From NCBI RefSeq assembly GCF_026210795.1, contig NC_089450.1:2542001-2606000 (forward strand): DNA of 64,000 nt. Direction: 5' to 3'. The DNA comes from Rhizophagus irregularis (taxonomy: Eukaryota; Glomeromycota; Glomeromycetes; Glomerales; Glomeraceae). Below the pieces are notes generated by a model. That model was not told where the DNA came from and did not search any database. It worked only from the letters and a program-made list of their open reading frames with translations. Shown in pieces: positions 46,764 to 59,267 of this stretch (position 1 is the first letter of the stretch; each line of letters begins with the position of its first letter). Position numbers and translations under genes: made by a program.

Positions 46764-49700
46764 TTACCATGATGGCTTTGACCAATATTTGAATATTGAA
46801 GCAAAACTTCCAGGATAAGTATCCTTTTCTTTCGATCCAATTTTTCTACCTAATCCATATGAGATTTTTTCGGTTAATTTATATGTCATATCATTAACCT
46901 TATTAAATTCAGCAAGTACTCTTTTCGATGATGGATTTCCTCCATTTCTAGGTAAATAAAATGGTACCATGAGGTTAAAAGCTTTAATCGACTTTTTCAT
47001 AACTGGATCCTTTTTTTTTGAAAACAGTGATTCAAATAAAATAGATGATAGTTCATTCAAAAACATTTGTATGGCTATATCTGTCGGGGTTTGTCCAAAT
47101 GAATTTTCGTGAAATAAGGAACCAAACTTCTCATCATCTTCAACTGTAATCGTAGATTCTAATTCAATCAATTTTTTTGAAATATACCAAAGACCTTCTC
47201 TAAGAGATAAATGAAGATATCGATTGTTCTCAAAATCATGAGTGAATAAATTCGCAGTAGAGACATGTTGTAAAAGATATTCAGTTAGTTTGATGTTGGA
47301 ATTTAGAATCGAGATTGATATTGGTGTATGGTTGAATGATTTACTACGTTTTTTCAACATTCCCTGATAAATTTCTGGTTGCAACAACTCATGCAATAAA
47401 CTCATTAATTCATCATTGTTTTTATTTCTATAATAAAAAAGTTAATACTTTTAAATAATTAACTAAAAAAAATAAAATAAATATAAAGTTATGAATATTT
47501 ATACGTACGCAGCATAATGAGCTAGAGACCAACCATTATTATCCGCTATTTCGGGATTTGCTCCAACTTCTAATAATGTTCTAACGCAGTTATTGTGACC
47601 AAAGTAAGCAGCCAAAAGTAAAGCAGTGACTTTATTGCGATCGGTTCTCATATCTAGGATTTCTTCAATTGTTAATTGTTGTTCCTTATTGTCTCCTGCT
47701 TGTTCATTAATTTCTTTCTCTTTATATAATTTAACTAGTTCCTCAATTGCATAGTGTTTATTTCCATCTACAGCCCAATGAAATGGTGTTTCATTATTTC
47801 TAAATAATTCGTAAGTAAATAATTTTCTTCCAACATTTTGAATATCTTCAATTGTATTCAAAATCGTTACTCTTAAATCTTTGGAGTTGTTATTAATGTA
47901 TTTTTGTGCAAACTTTTTCAATGCCTTTATTGGCCTCTCAGAGAAAAAGTATCGCATACTTGTTATATTTCCATAATACGCAGCGTAAAATATGTAAGAG
48001 GGTTTTACAGATTTATTAGAAAAATCAGAATTATGATGAATTATCCAAGATCTTTTCATAGAACCATTCACATCTAAACCTTGATAGTATCTTAATGAAA
48101 AATAAAAATAAATTAAATTATCATTCTATTTATGTATAAGATTACAAAATAAAAATTTACTTTGGTATCTTGATCAAAGGAGTGTCTTCTTCAGGATCTT
48201 TAATGTCAAAGATAAAAAAATCATTTCCCCCTGCAGCATATCTATAAAATAAAGGAAAATAAAATATCGTTCTATACTTTTTTAAATTTATAAAATTTAA
48301 TTAGACTTACTCAATAAGCAAATCCATCATATCCACATATCCAAGATAAATAGAATCCATCATCGGATTTCTTTTATCCATGCTGTTCTCTCCTTGAATT
48401 AAATATGTAACTAATCCTCCAGCCTTTTCAAGATTGTTGTCTAAATAATTTCAATCGAAATAAATGATTTGTTTAAATATTGTCTTTAAAAATTTAACAA
48501 TCTCAACAATCTCACCTTCAACATATTGATATTTTTCAGCCCAATCCAAAATTTTTTTTACCATTTCTAAATCATTTTTTAAAACAGCTACTTCAAATCC
48601 ACTTGAGTAATATTTATTTTCACTTATGTTGTGTTCTTCCAAGAATTTTTTAGGGACAATTTTTATATTCATAAAACATTTCTTATATTGAAGAAATTGA
48701 AATACTGAATAATTAGCTGTGGGCTTAATATTAGAGAGTTTGAATTTATCGTTTTCATCTTCAAATACATTCATTGAGGCTGATTGTGAAGATTCTTGGT
48801 ATGTGTAATTCAAACCATCATCTATTTATCAATTTAAAGATAAGATATTATTTTTCCTTTATTTTAAAAGAAAGATTCATTTTACAATATAAATTACCTA
48901 CCAATAATATCGTAATTGTTAATAGCATTAATAGCATTAATACTTTCATTCACTTCATCCTCTTCTAAATCAATCTTTTTCTTAGGTACATATTGACTAG
49001 AAACAATATCTAAAATTTTAACTGCCAATTCATTATGACCACGTAGACAAGCCAACATAAATGGTGTCATGTTAAATTTATCATGAACGGCAAAAACTAA
49101 AATTTGTGCCATTTTTTCAACTTTGCTAATGTCATTAACATAAATAGCTTGAAATAATTCCATATATTCTTGAACTAGTTTTTCTGGTACAACTTTTTCA
49201 CAATATACATTATCATCATCAAGATAAGTGAATTTCATTATAAGTTTATCAAAATTTATTGGCTCAGAAAAAATGTTTTCAGGTAATGGTAATTCTAGAG
49301 TTGATTCTTCATTATATGGTTCTGGTTGTATAGATTCTTGATATGTTTTATAAATTTCATCAATTTCTTCCTGCTGCTTGTTTATAGCTTGTTGTAAAAG
49401 AATTTCTTCCTTAAGGTAACGTTCTTTTTCTTCAGATCCTAACACTTCAGCCTTTTCTTCCATTAATATCTTGATAGCATTTAACTGTTCTTGATATCCT
49501 TTCATTAATTTTTTTGGTATTTTTAAATTATTTTTCAAGTCAACTTCTTTTGAATTTTTAGCGCCATGATTAATAAAATGTTCTAAACATTCCTCGTTAT
49601 AGTTTAATTTACTAATTTCTAGTTCAATTAATTTTGTGTATTTTTCTTTGAGTTCATTTATATCTTTGCTATTACAAGGCTTTTGAGATGAATGTGGAGG

Positions 49701-52700
49701 ACATATTGTTGGATACATCTTATGATAGAAATCATAAAAATCTTTAATAGTATGCTGACTAAGTGCATATTCTCTATAAGATCCTTTTACATCCTCTTTT
49801 TCTTTTTTAATTAATTCCTTTAAATACTGCATAATTTTTGTTACTTTTATTTCTTTTGGAGTTTGCTTCTTTCCTTCATTTAAATGTTTTAAATTTTCTT
49901 TATAACTTTTAATATTGGCTTTATTATCATCTATTAATTTTTCAATTTTATCTCTAGCGTAGTTTTTATGATAAGTAGCATTGACATCTGCTCCAGCCTC
50001 AATTAAAGTACGATATAAATTATTTTGCAATGCATCAAATATGGGCTGCTTTATGCCCTCAAATAATTTATTTGCTGTAGAATACTTATTTTTAGGTAAT
50101 TTACGATTATAATATTCTTGAACGTCCTTTAATGTAATATTTGTCTATTTAAAGATGATTGAATTAAAAAAAATTTTTCAATTAAATGAACAAAAAAAAA
50201 AGTAATGAATAATTGATTAGTTACTTACTCTTGCACCGTACTTAATTAATAATTCGATGATTTCTAAATGATTATTATCAATAGCTAGACATAGTGGGGA
50301 TTTAAGAGAACTATTCAATGAATTAATTATTTTTGATGATATTGGATCCATATCAAGTAACAATTTAACAAATTGTATTTTTCCAGTTTGAACAGCAAAA
50401 TGTAAAATGTTATTAAATGAGTAACCGATCTAATAAAAAAATATTAAATAAATTTAAATTTTTTTTTTAAAAAAAAAAATAAGAAATAAACAAAAATCAA
50501 TTTTTAAAAAAAAATTTAAAATTTACTTGAGAAGCTGAAGCACCATTTTCCAGTAAAATTGAAGCAATTGCTAACCCAGATTCCTGATCTTGAATTAATA
50601 AACATAAATTTAATGGATAGCAAGGTTCATATCTTAAAAATTTGCAATTCTTATCCTGTAATTTAATTAATCTTCGAACGTTTGCTCCGGCTTTAACCAA
50701 TTGTCTTACTATTTCTACATTTCCAAATAATATGGCATAGTCTAAAGGAGCTAGCGGATGATCCCAAGATTCGGCATTTATATCTACTATGTCGTCATCT
50801 TGTTCATTCTCATTTTCTGGGTCTAAAATTGGATCGCCCTTGGATACCATTGATGATTCTTGCGTTTCATCAACCATTTCCAATGAATCATCAATTATCA
50901 TTACATTATCATTAGTTTCCTGTTGTTCTTCAATTTGCATTTGATTATTTTCCAATTCTCTATTTTCTTTTTCTTGCGCTTCTTTCTTATTTTCATCACT
51001 TTTTTGTAATAATAATCTTAAAATATCTAAAAATCCATACTGTGAAGCCAAATGAACGACAGTTCTACCATCTGGCATTCTTGCAATGATTCTAGCACCA
51101 TGTTGTAATAAAATTTTAACTATCTCAGTATGACCTCCCAAAACAGCCAACTGTAATGGAGTCCTTCCAAGATAATCTCTTGCTTCGACATCAATCTTGA
51201 TCTGGGAGTCCTCATTAACATTTGGTAAGGAATTCTGCTTTAAGAGATTCTCAACGACATCCACGTCGCCTCTTGCACAAGCATTACACAGATCTTCTCT
51301 AACATTAGTAATATAAGCTTGTGCTGCCCAATCATCATCGGTTAATGGATGAAAGCTTCCAATAGTTTGCCTTCCTGGATCATCCTTTATAAATTCCATT
51401 TTACCTCTTACAAATGTTTTATCTTCTTCAATTTGAGTAGCAACTTCTTCTGAAGTACTAGGAACGGGACAATAACCACAACCATCATTAAAAATTTGTT
51501 CCATCGTTCCAAAGAAGCATGGATGTCTATGTAGAACTCTCTCTTTGTTTTTTTCATACCACTTTGAATTCAATACCATATCCTAAAATTAATGGAAAAA
51601 AAGAATATTTGTTAAATTCAAAGATAAAAAAAAAGATAAAATAAATTTATACCGTACATACCTTTGTATAAAGTAATTTCATAATTCTTTTCGCGTCATA
51701 TTTAGGACCATATGGTAAAGTTACCGTTTCATAATCATTATTTTCAAATTTATTTAATTTCATATTGCTACGTCTTCTCGGTCTCCTTGATACATATTTA
51801 CCAGAATTTGGATGTTTTGGACGACAATTGCGTTCACGTTTTTTTTCTATATATTCAAATCTTTCATAAGGCGTGTTTAGACGTTCTAGTACAAGTAAAC
51901 GAGCGAGACCATTAAGTTTTTCAAAACTTTTTTCATATATTGTAGGGTCAATTCTGGAGCGATCTAATGATGGAACTTTGATCTATTTTTTGTAAATATA
52001 ATAATTAAGTATTTATTGTAAATATATTTTAATATATAATTGCCCGGAGCGAAGCGAAGGACTATATATGCCTACGCATTATGAAAAATTATCGATCACG
52101 TGAGTTTATCTGTCCTCACGTGACGTCATCGAAATCGCAAATCTGAGTTTTATCGCTCCGGACTTACAACGGTTTCCGGTTCCTAGTAACATAAATATTT
52201 AATTACAGACCTCAAAACCTCTTTCTGCATATTTTACCAATCTCATCTCATATGATGGAGACCTTCTAGTCAAGTCAACAGTGTTACATTGTTTAATGAT
52301 TGCTTGATGAGCTCTTGGTAAAGCCCAGACATTTTTACCATCGAACCTGTATAACAAAAATCCTGGATTTGTTAGAAAATAGGGTTATTATTTTATTAAG
52401 AAATGTATCTGAATAAACATTACCCAACGCAACAACAATCAACATCAAAGCCAGTAAGAATTTCTGAAGGAGAGTTATATAATCGAAGTATAATCTAATT
52501 AATTAAAGAAAAAGTTTTTTATATCTAAATAAGTAAATTTTCACAATTATTACAAGATATTATTTTAGATCATTTTGATAACATACTTGAATGTGACGAT
52601 AAGGATATTGACTTAAAATTGTCACACAATGTTTACTTCGAAAACATGCAACTGCCCAAGGAATAGAATTACAAACAGCTTCGTAAATCTCTATCATCTT

Positions 52701-53507
52701 TTGCTTAGCTGCTTCCTCGTCCAGTCCATAAATGAAAAGATCGATATCAGAGTCTCGATAGGAAATATCATGATACCAATCACGAGTTTTACGTGGGCTA
52801 ACACCATATTTTTGGGGAATTGGAAGAAGGCATGACAATACTGCGCCACCTATTCAAAATTTAATTAAGAAAAGGGGATCGAATTTTTTTTTTGCTTATA
52901 ATTTAATGAATAATTTGAGTAATCTCAATACCTGCTGCAAATACATTTGACCAATCCAAGCCAGAGAGACTCGCTAAATTTATTGATATAAAAAAAAGAT
53001 ATATGTTTTAGTAAAAAATTTTCAAATCAATTTTGCGAATACCGAGATCAAATTTTTTTTTCTTAACATACATTCAGTGAAGAGATTCCAATTCTTTTGG
53101 AATGTTTCAATCCCACCAAGACAAATAGCAGGATCACCTTGATCTAATATTTCCTCTTCAGGCAAAGGCATAACATACATTCCATCTTCATCATCTTCAT
53201 CATTATCAGTTTCATTATCAAAGTACCTATTTTTGACTTCCCAAATATCTTGATTTTCGTATACGTTAATCAAATTCAAATACGGTTGACGCAATAATGA
53301 TAATTGGGGAGGATCAATATCATTAGGTTGCTGAGCAAATAATCGACGATAAACTGATTCTTCAATCAGAGATGTTTTGACGCCATTCACATCATTTTTT
53401 CGAAATGAGGATAAATATTTTGCTACATTTGGTTCATTTGCATATGTCGATGACATTGATGTTGTTGAAAACAATCTTACTAACGGTAACCTAGATAAGG
53501 ATTGCAT
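46764..53507 (-). CDS. nucleotidyltransferase-fold and ankyrin-repeat protein, 14 exons
   Basis: Exons from the ATG at 53507: 53072-53507, 52932-52973, 52587-52849, 52424-52494, 52211-52346, 51662-51982, 50527-51582, 50229-50429, 48902-50144, 48516-48821, 48311-48440, 48161-48241, 47509-48090, 46764-47427. The sum is 5,532 nt, 1,843 residues, in frame at every GT-AG joint. The N-terminus (QSLSRLPLVRLFSTTSMSS) could be a mitochondrial presequence. Residues about 150-300 look like a nucleotidyltransferase fold: G160-G161 in FAAGGAVLSCL, D194-x-D196 in RDSDIDLFIYGL and FDVDCCCVGFDG at 263-274; activity is unproven. A basic region follows (VSRRPRRRSNMKLN). From about residue 515 there are many degenerate ankyrin repeats, for example GRTPLQLAVLGGHTEIVKIL and NKVTALLLAAYFGHNNCVRT, separated by acidic and coiled stretches. 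Similar ankyrin proteins occur widely in fungi; their role is unknown to me. Confidence 0.85.
52036..52195. mobile_element. small GC-rich insertion in intron 5 of the ankyrin gene
   Basis: Intron 5 is 51983-52210, 228 nt, against 69-98 nt for the other twelve introns. The excess is a GC-rich island containing CCGGAGCGA (52044-52052) and its exact complement TCGCTCCGG (52153-52161). Between them are two TCACGTGA palindromes (52096-52103, 52116-52123), the second overlapping TGACGTCA (52121-52128). It looks like a MITE or SINE-like insertion; a target duplication was not found. Confidence 0.55.
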
Positions 53508-55184
53508 GGTGGAGTAGACTTTTTTTTTAAAAAAAAAGAAAAAAAAGGAGTCAATATTAATAATTTATACACCAAATCAACCTATCAGATGATACCGAAT
53601 TACCGATCGACAAAGGCCCCTTAATATTTATTGATTTAAGTAAAAATAAAAAATATGATTTATAGATGAAAAGTGTAATACTAATAATTTTAATTTTAAC
53701 GTGAACTTAATATATTTCTTTAACTAATAATTTTTTTTAAAAATAAAAAGATTTTAGATTCATATAATGTCCAAGTTTTCGATTCACCATTATCACATTA
53801 TGAGTATATATTATTAATACGAGCGATATTTCTTTTAAAAATAATTTTACGTTTGGATTTCATACCAAGCAATAAAATTGTGAGGTTAAATACTGTCCTC
53901 GAATATGACAATGAATTCAAGAAGTGATAATAAAGTAAGAAGGTTAGCGGGTTTTGTCTTTTTTGAAAGGAACAACAGACAAAGCAGATGAATCAGAATC
54001 TGCGGGATTATTACAATTATATTTAAGAAGCTATAGTAACATTTAAACCTCAATTCTGGTTGGTCATAAAAATGTTCCTGATTAGTTATCTTAGGGAAAT
54101 GGAAAAAGTAACGAATATTATTATATTAAATCTCAAATCGATTATTTCGTATCGGTCATAATACATTTTTTCTAGTTTACAAAATAACAGTCGAAAGATG
54201 AGTTTTATGAAACTTTTTTTTTTGCAGAATATCGATATTCAACGAAAAAAAAAATATTAGAATTTGACCGGTATTTTTGTCTTATTTGATAAATAGTTAA
54301 TATGGAATATAACAAAAAGAATTTTAAATTCAATGATTTTTGAATTAAATTAATTAAATTCATATTGTTAAACCTTAAACGTAATATTAGAACAAAAATA
54401 AACCAACATCTAACATTTCGTGTAATTAATTATAAATACCGTACCCTATAATACAAAATAACTATTACAAAATTCGAGGTATTTTGAGTGGATGCTCTTA
54501 GGGTGAAAAAGTCCGTTACAATCCTGTCAAAGTTCTAGGACTTATTGGTCCTAACACATAGACCGATATATATTACGTAATATTTTAGGACGTGGGCAAA
54601 GATTTTATATACTATGTGAGGGGTGGGTTAAAACTTATATGAAAATAAAACATTTTGACGATAAATAAATTTACTATTGGTCAGCTGAACAATAAATATT
54701 ACATTCCTATTATAAAGTATAATTTGGGACTGCGGTATAACAGGTGATTTCTATTAAATCAACTAGATTTCTTGTGGCTTTGTTGCATTATAATATAAAT
54801 ATAGAAAATTCCTGCGGTTAATCACCAATTGGCGCAAATCACATTGTAATTTATAATGTCAGAAACCGGATTATTTAATCCGTTAATTCTAGAATTTTTG
54901 GAATTAATGGAAATTCTATTTACGTAAAGTCTTCATATCACGTTAATAATTTAATATATATAAGAAATATCGAAACCTAAAAGAAGTAAGTTAAATTATA
55001 TGGTTTTGTTTATTTATTTATAAATGAATACTACGAAAAATTAATAATATAATTGTTTTAATGCTGGGATGAAATAAAAGAAATTCTAAAGGATAAAATC
55101 TAATGTTATATATAAAATTGTGATATAGTATAATAAGAGATATATATATATATGAATCACGAAAGTCACCGAATAGAGATTTCA
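53508..55184. other. intergenic, no gene seen
   Basis: 5' flank of the ankyrin gene and 3' flank of Asn-rich gene 3. AT-rich, no supported frame. Confidence 0.4.
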
Positions 55185-55739
55185 TTATTGGGATCGAGTT
55201 TGTGGGTTGTTTATTGAGGACCAATTATCCAGAATTTGCCGAAGAATATCTGAATTAGTATTATTAGAAATTGTGCCAATATTATATTTTACCTCATGAC
55301 AATTAAAATTGCCATAATTAATGCAAGGAAAGACATTATTAGACCGAGGCAAATCTTTGTTAACATATTGTGGAGGTGAAGTGTTATTGGACGTGGGCGT
55401 GAATTGAAAACCAAAAGGAGCATTATCTGAAGAGTTAAATGGTTGATTATTAGGAATACTATCACTATTGTTAGGAATGCCATTGGACGTGGGTTGTGAA
55501 GGGGAAATTGTAGTGTTATTTTGCTGGAAATTTGAGCCATGAATGCTTGGATGTGCGGAAAAATTATTATCATCAATCACGGATAAGTTATTATTACTGT
55601 CGTAAGAAGAACTATAGTTATTATTATTTGTTGAAGAATGTCCCTGGATATCACTGGGTTGTGATATATTATCGGTATAATTAAATTCATTATTGTTGCC
55701 ACTAAGATTACTATTTTGTAAAGGGTTGGTATTATTCAT
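55185..55739 (-). CDS. Asn/Ser-rich prion-like protein, family member 3
   Basis: Single-exon frame of 184 residues, ATG at 55737-55739. Asn, Ser, Gln and Pro dominate. It is closest to the 61.5-kb member: SNLSGNNNEFNYTDNISQ, DDNNFSAHPSIHGSNFQQ, then NNTTISPSQPTSNGIPNNSD. The C-terminal hydrophobic block of members 1, 2 and 4 is changed here (SNNVFPCINYGNFN, then TNSDILRQILDNWSSINN), keeping only the NSDI...LRQIL ending. No signal peptide or known domain. It lies in the segment 55.2-57.9 kb that is duplicated at 61.5-64 kb. Function unknown. Confidence 0.7.
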   Translation of the reverse strand: MNNTNPLQNSNLSGNNNEFNYTDNISQPSDIQGHSSTNNNNYSSSYDSNNNLSVIDDNNFSAHPSIHGSNFQQNNTTISPSQPTSNGIPNNSDSIPNNQPFNSSDNAPFGFQFTPTSNNTSPPQYVNKDLPRSNNVFPCINYGNFNCHEVKYNIGTISNNTNSDILRQILDNWSSINNPQTRSQ

Positions 55740-55747
55740 AACTTAAT

Positions 55748-55851
55748 ATGAACGAAGTAAATTTCTTTTGAAGCTGGAAATTTATAATAAAAGGAAATAT
55801 ATGAGATGATGAACGAAGTATGTTTCTCTTGAAGCTGAAAATTTATAATAA
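55748..55851 (-). promoter_or_regulatory. duplicated core-promoter segment of Asn-rich gene 3
   Basis: A 43-bp segment occurs at 55748-55790 and 55809-55851, with three or four differences. Read on the minus strand each copy contains TTATTATAAATTT (TATA-like), then CAGCTTCAA and ACTTCGTTCAT. The two TATA-like sites lie about 41 and 102 bases before the ATG, so both could direct initiation. Confidence 0.6.
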
Positions 55852-56089
55852 TTGAGTGGAATTCTAATTTGGTCCATGTATAGATTGTACAGTATATTTA
55901 TAATATGTTACAAATAGGACAAAACTGCTTTTATTTTTTAACTCCGGAGTGTAACATTTAAACAATAAGATAACAAAGCCATTTTTACTATACCGGATAA
56001 TGATTATTAACCAATCGGCTACTGCCGCAGTCAGGCAAACGCCTTGCATGTGTGTGTATCCTATAAGAAACCTTGTTATTTTAACCAAA

Positions 56090-57289
56090 ATTGGTATTAA
56101 ATGACGATAATATCGGAAAAAAAAATCCCGTACAGAACAAAAGCTTTTATAGCCAAAATATTGAAAGCATTTTACATGATGAATGGAGGATTTTCTTGGT
56201 TACAAAACCCGGAAATAATCTGAAACTAAAAAATGGAGAAATCCAAAATGAAACAAAAATAACAAATGAAAGGATTATTAAATGATAGAATGAAAAATAA
56301 AAGGACAAAAGAAACCCAAAAACAAAAATATAGTTCCCCGAGAATCGACTTAAAACCGAAAAAAATGAATATATAAAATAACGTGCATCAATCATTATAC
56401 CGAATTTAATTTCTCAAAAGTATGCGAAACATATGAAGAGTTAAACCAAAAAATCAACAATATTCTTTATTTGACATTTATCATAAATATATATATATAT
56501 ATATCGAATTCATTGTATATACAAAAATTAGTTAAGATTATACGATCATTTAAATTGATTTTCTGAAAAATTTTATTATCGCGGTTTTCAAAATGATGTA
56601 CGTAATTAAATTTGAATAAAAAAGAAAGAAACCGGACGAAATATGGACAAAAAGCGGATGAAAACCGGGCGAATATTGGTATTCGAATATACAATCACAA
56701 AATAAACTGCGTACACCATTTTGAAAACGGTGATAATATAGTCGTTTGTAATTGATATGATTGCTATTTTTGATAACGTTTAAATTTTATATTTTGTTAC
56801 AATAATTATCTAATATTAAGAAAAATATTACTGTAGTAATAGTTTAATGACCCGACGATAATTATTATTACCTCTAGCGGTAAAATAATAAAGGAATTTA
56901 ATATTCCATACCATTAGCCTAATATAGAAATAAATTATAAATGATTATAAATTATATCAGTACAGCATATAAAATTACAAATATTAACAACGTTGCCACG
57001 TGTTCATCATTTATCTTTTATCGTGTTACAACTGTTACATGCCCCTGTTTTGCAACACGCAAAATTAGTATAAATACCCAAGATCTTCTCACGTTTATCA
57101 AATTTATCAAATTTCTTTTTATCGAGATCAGAAAAAAAAATAAAAGAAAATAATAATAATAATTGAAAATACCGTAAAAGGTTTATTTAGAAATTTTCAT
57201 GTTGATTTAGACGTAACTTGTGTTAAATTGATGCGCTTCTTTATCATGGTATTATCGGAACAAGTTTTCGTTGAATTTTGTAAAATTAT
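56090..57289. other. left part of the segmental duplication, no gene
   Basis: Anchors shared with 63.0-63.5 kb: CAATATTCTTTATTTGACAT, TACGATCATTTAAATT, and CGTGTTACAACTGTTACATG (63346 has the same except the last base). No supported gene. Confidence 0.5.
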
Positions 57290-58390
57290 TCAGATTGCTT
57301 ATCTAGTCATCTTCTAATGATGTTACTCCATCTAGTGTCAAGAGAATATGACAAGAAAAATCATAATCACATAATTTAATAGATAAGCTGATGATGCTTG
57401 TATTGGTAGTTGATTCCGTGGTTAATTGTCAGAATATAATGGAATAGTTTAAATTTCAACTTCGTTTTACTTTTTCTTTGAAGTCCATATAACAAATAAG
57501 ATAAAGATTTACGTTACGGAACCTATTCTTTTATTGGGTAAGACGTTTTTCCAACGTTAAATAATCTGTTTATTGATTAATTATTTTTTTTATACGTAGC
57601 TGATGAAAGAAATGATGCATTTATTTGATGATAACATACTTCAACTGAACTCATTACTTGTGTCATTGTGAATTAGAATGGAATCTTATGTTGATAAAAC
57701 GAGAACCGGTGAAATTTGGTAATTATCTCAAAGGAGAAAATTTAGGATTTTACGCTAAAGACCCTATTGTTTATTGAAGTAAGACGCTTTTTCAACGCTA
57801 AATGATTATTTGAAGTTGTTTACTAATTAAGGATATTTGTTGTACATATAGATTCTTTGATGATAATGTACTTTAGTCGAACTCAATCACACAAACCTAC
57901 CTTTTTATTAGTGCACTGCAAATTATGATGTTATGCTATCTTTGTATTCAATGAATCTTAGATTTGGATAGCATTTGGTAAGTTTTGCTTATACAAATAT
58001 TTTTATAGCATTGCATTATAATATAATACTAACATAATTTTTAATAATCATCATATGAACTTTAGGTAACTGATTAATGAAGGTTAAAAGTGGCGAAGAC
58101 TCGGCAGCCAGTTTTAAAGAATTCTAATATTTTCATTCAACCCATTAATTAAACTTTGGAATATAATTAGAATTATCATTTTTTGATAGATGATTGATTA
58201 TAGGGATAATATTTAATTTATTAATTGTAATTTTTTTAAAACGGCACACAATATACGTTCTTTACTTTGATGATGTGAGATTACATTCAAAAAATATTAT
58301 TCTACATTGCTTGTATAATTCTTAGTGACTTGCGTGAAGAGGATGAATTTAACAAATTGGAAATTGTGGTTGTGCAACAATAAAGCTCTA
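57290..58390 (+). pseudogene. degenerate exon-like modules, second copy
   Basis: Parallel to 10520-11530. Two tandem modules follow TAG acceptors and end at ATTTG|GTAA donors: 57600-57718 and 57852-57977. Both begin with TTTGATGATAAYRTACTT and are preceded by TAAGACGYTTTTYCAACGYT, then AAATRAT. Reading frames such as LFDDNILQLNSLLVSL break at stops. The last anchor, GACTTGCGTGAAGAGGATGA at 58327, matches 11199. Best interpreted as decayed exons of a gene that lay beside the Asn-rich gene. Confidence 0.45.
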
Positions 58391-59120
58391 GTTATAACAC
58401 AATATCATTACATTTGCGATTCGATCATACTTTGATTGACGATTTTCTCGTTGATAAATATTGTAAGCAATTTTTCGTTTATTTTTTTTTTAATTTTTTT
58501 TTTTTTTAAGTTGAACTAGGAGCTATAGATCATGTTGAATTATATTACCCTTGAACGTTTTTACTGTGTGATAACAAAGAGATGTTCCCAATACGTGATT
58601 GAGAAAACTGAAAAGAGAGATTGTTTTGAATGGATTAAAATTGAAATTTCTATGAATAAAATTATTAAAGAAACCCAATTCTAAAATTTTGAATTACATT
58701 ACAAGTTTACAGCCGAGATTTTTTTCCAAATTTTTAATTTCGATATTGTAAAAGCGTTATGCGATTTGTGATGATAGCATATGAGTGAAAAGGATTTTCA
58801 AATTAAAGATAATATCTATAGTTTTTGAATTTATATTACCGTATTACGAATTTACAAATTTAATAGTGAATATTAAAATTTCCAGTTTTCGATTAGGCCA
58901 TAGGTATGTATCAAAGAAAATATATTTAAAAAAAAAATTTAAAGTGAAAGCGTGTGACAAAATATTTACCGTAAAATTGTAGGTATCGTACGTCACGCAT
59001 ACGGCATACCTCGCTGTAAGTATACCTCCAAAGATTCGCATCGCATCTTGAGATTGATCGCACAAACGCATATAATACAGTTATTACATAAAGAATATAT
59101 ATGTTGTGCGTCAGATGACG
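58391..59120. other. intergenic, no gene seen
   Basis: AT-rich with a long T run near 58485-58508. Confidence 0.35.
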
Positions 59121-59267
59121 ATTTGTGTCAGATGCAGCTGACGTGCGTCACCTGAATCGTCATAGTAACTTTAAAATTTATTTCGAAAATTTAATGTTCA
59201 ATTATAACATAATTATAGCAATTTTATATCACAAGTGACGCACGTCAACTGCGTCTGACGCACAAAT
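59121..59267. mobile_element. MITE-like hairpin with about 34-36 bp arms
   Basis: Arm 59121-59154 (ATTTGTGTCAGATGCAGCTG then ACGTGCGTCACCTG) is inverted at 59232-59267 (CAAGTGACGCACGTCAACTG then CGTCTGACGCACAAAT). They differ at only a few positions across a 77-bp AT-rich loop. An extra partial arm TGTGCGTCAGATGACG sits just outside at 59104-59119, suggesting nesting or slippage. Confidence 0.7.
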
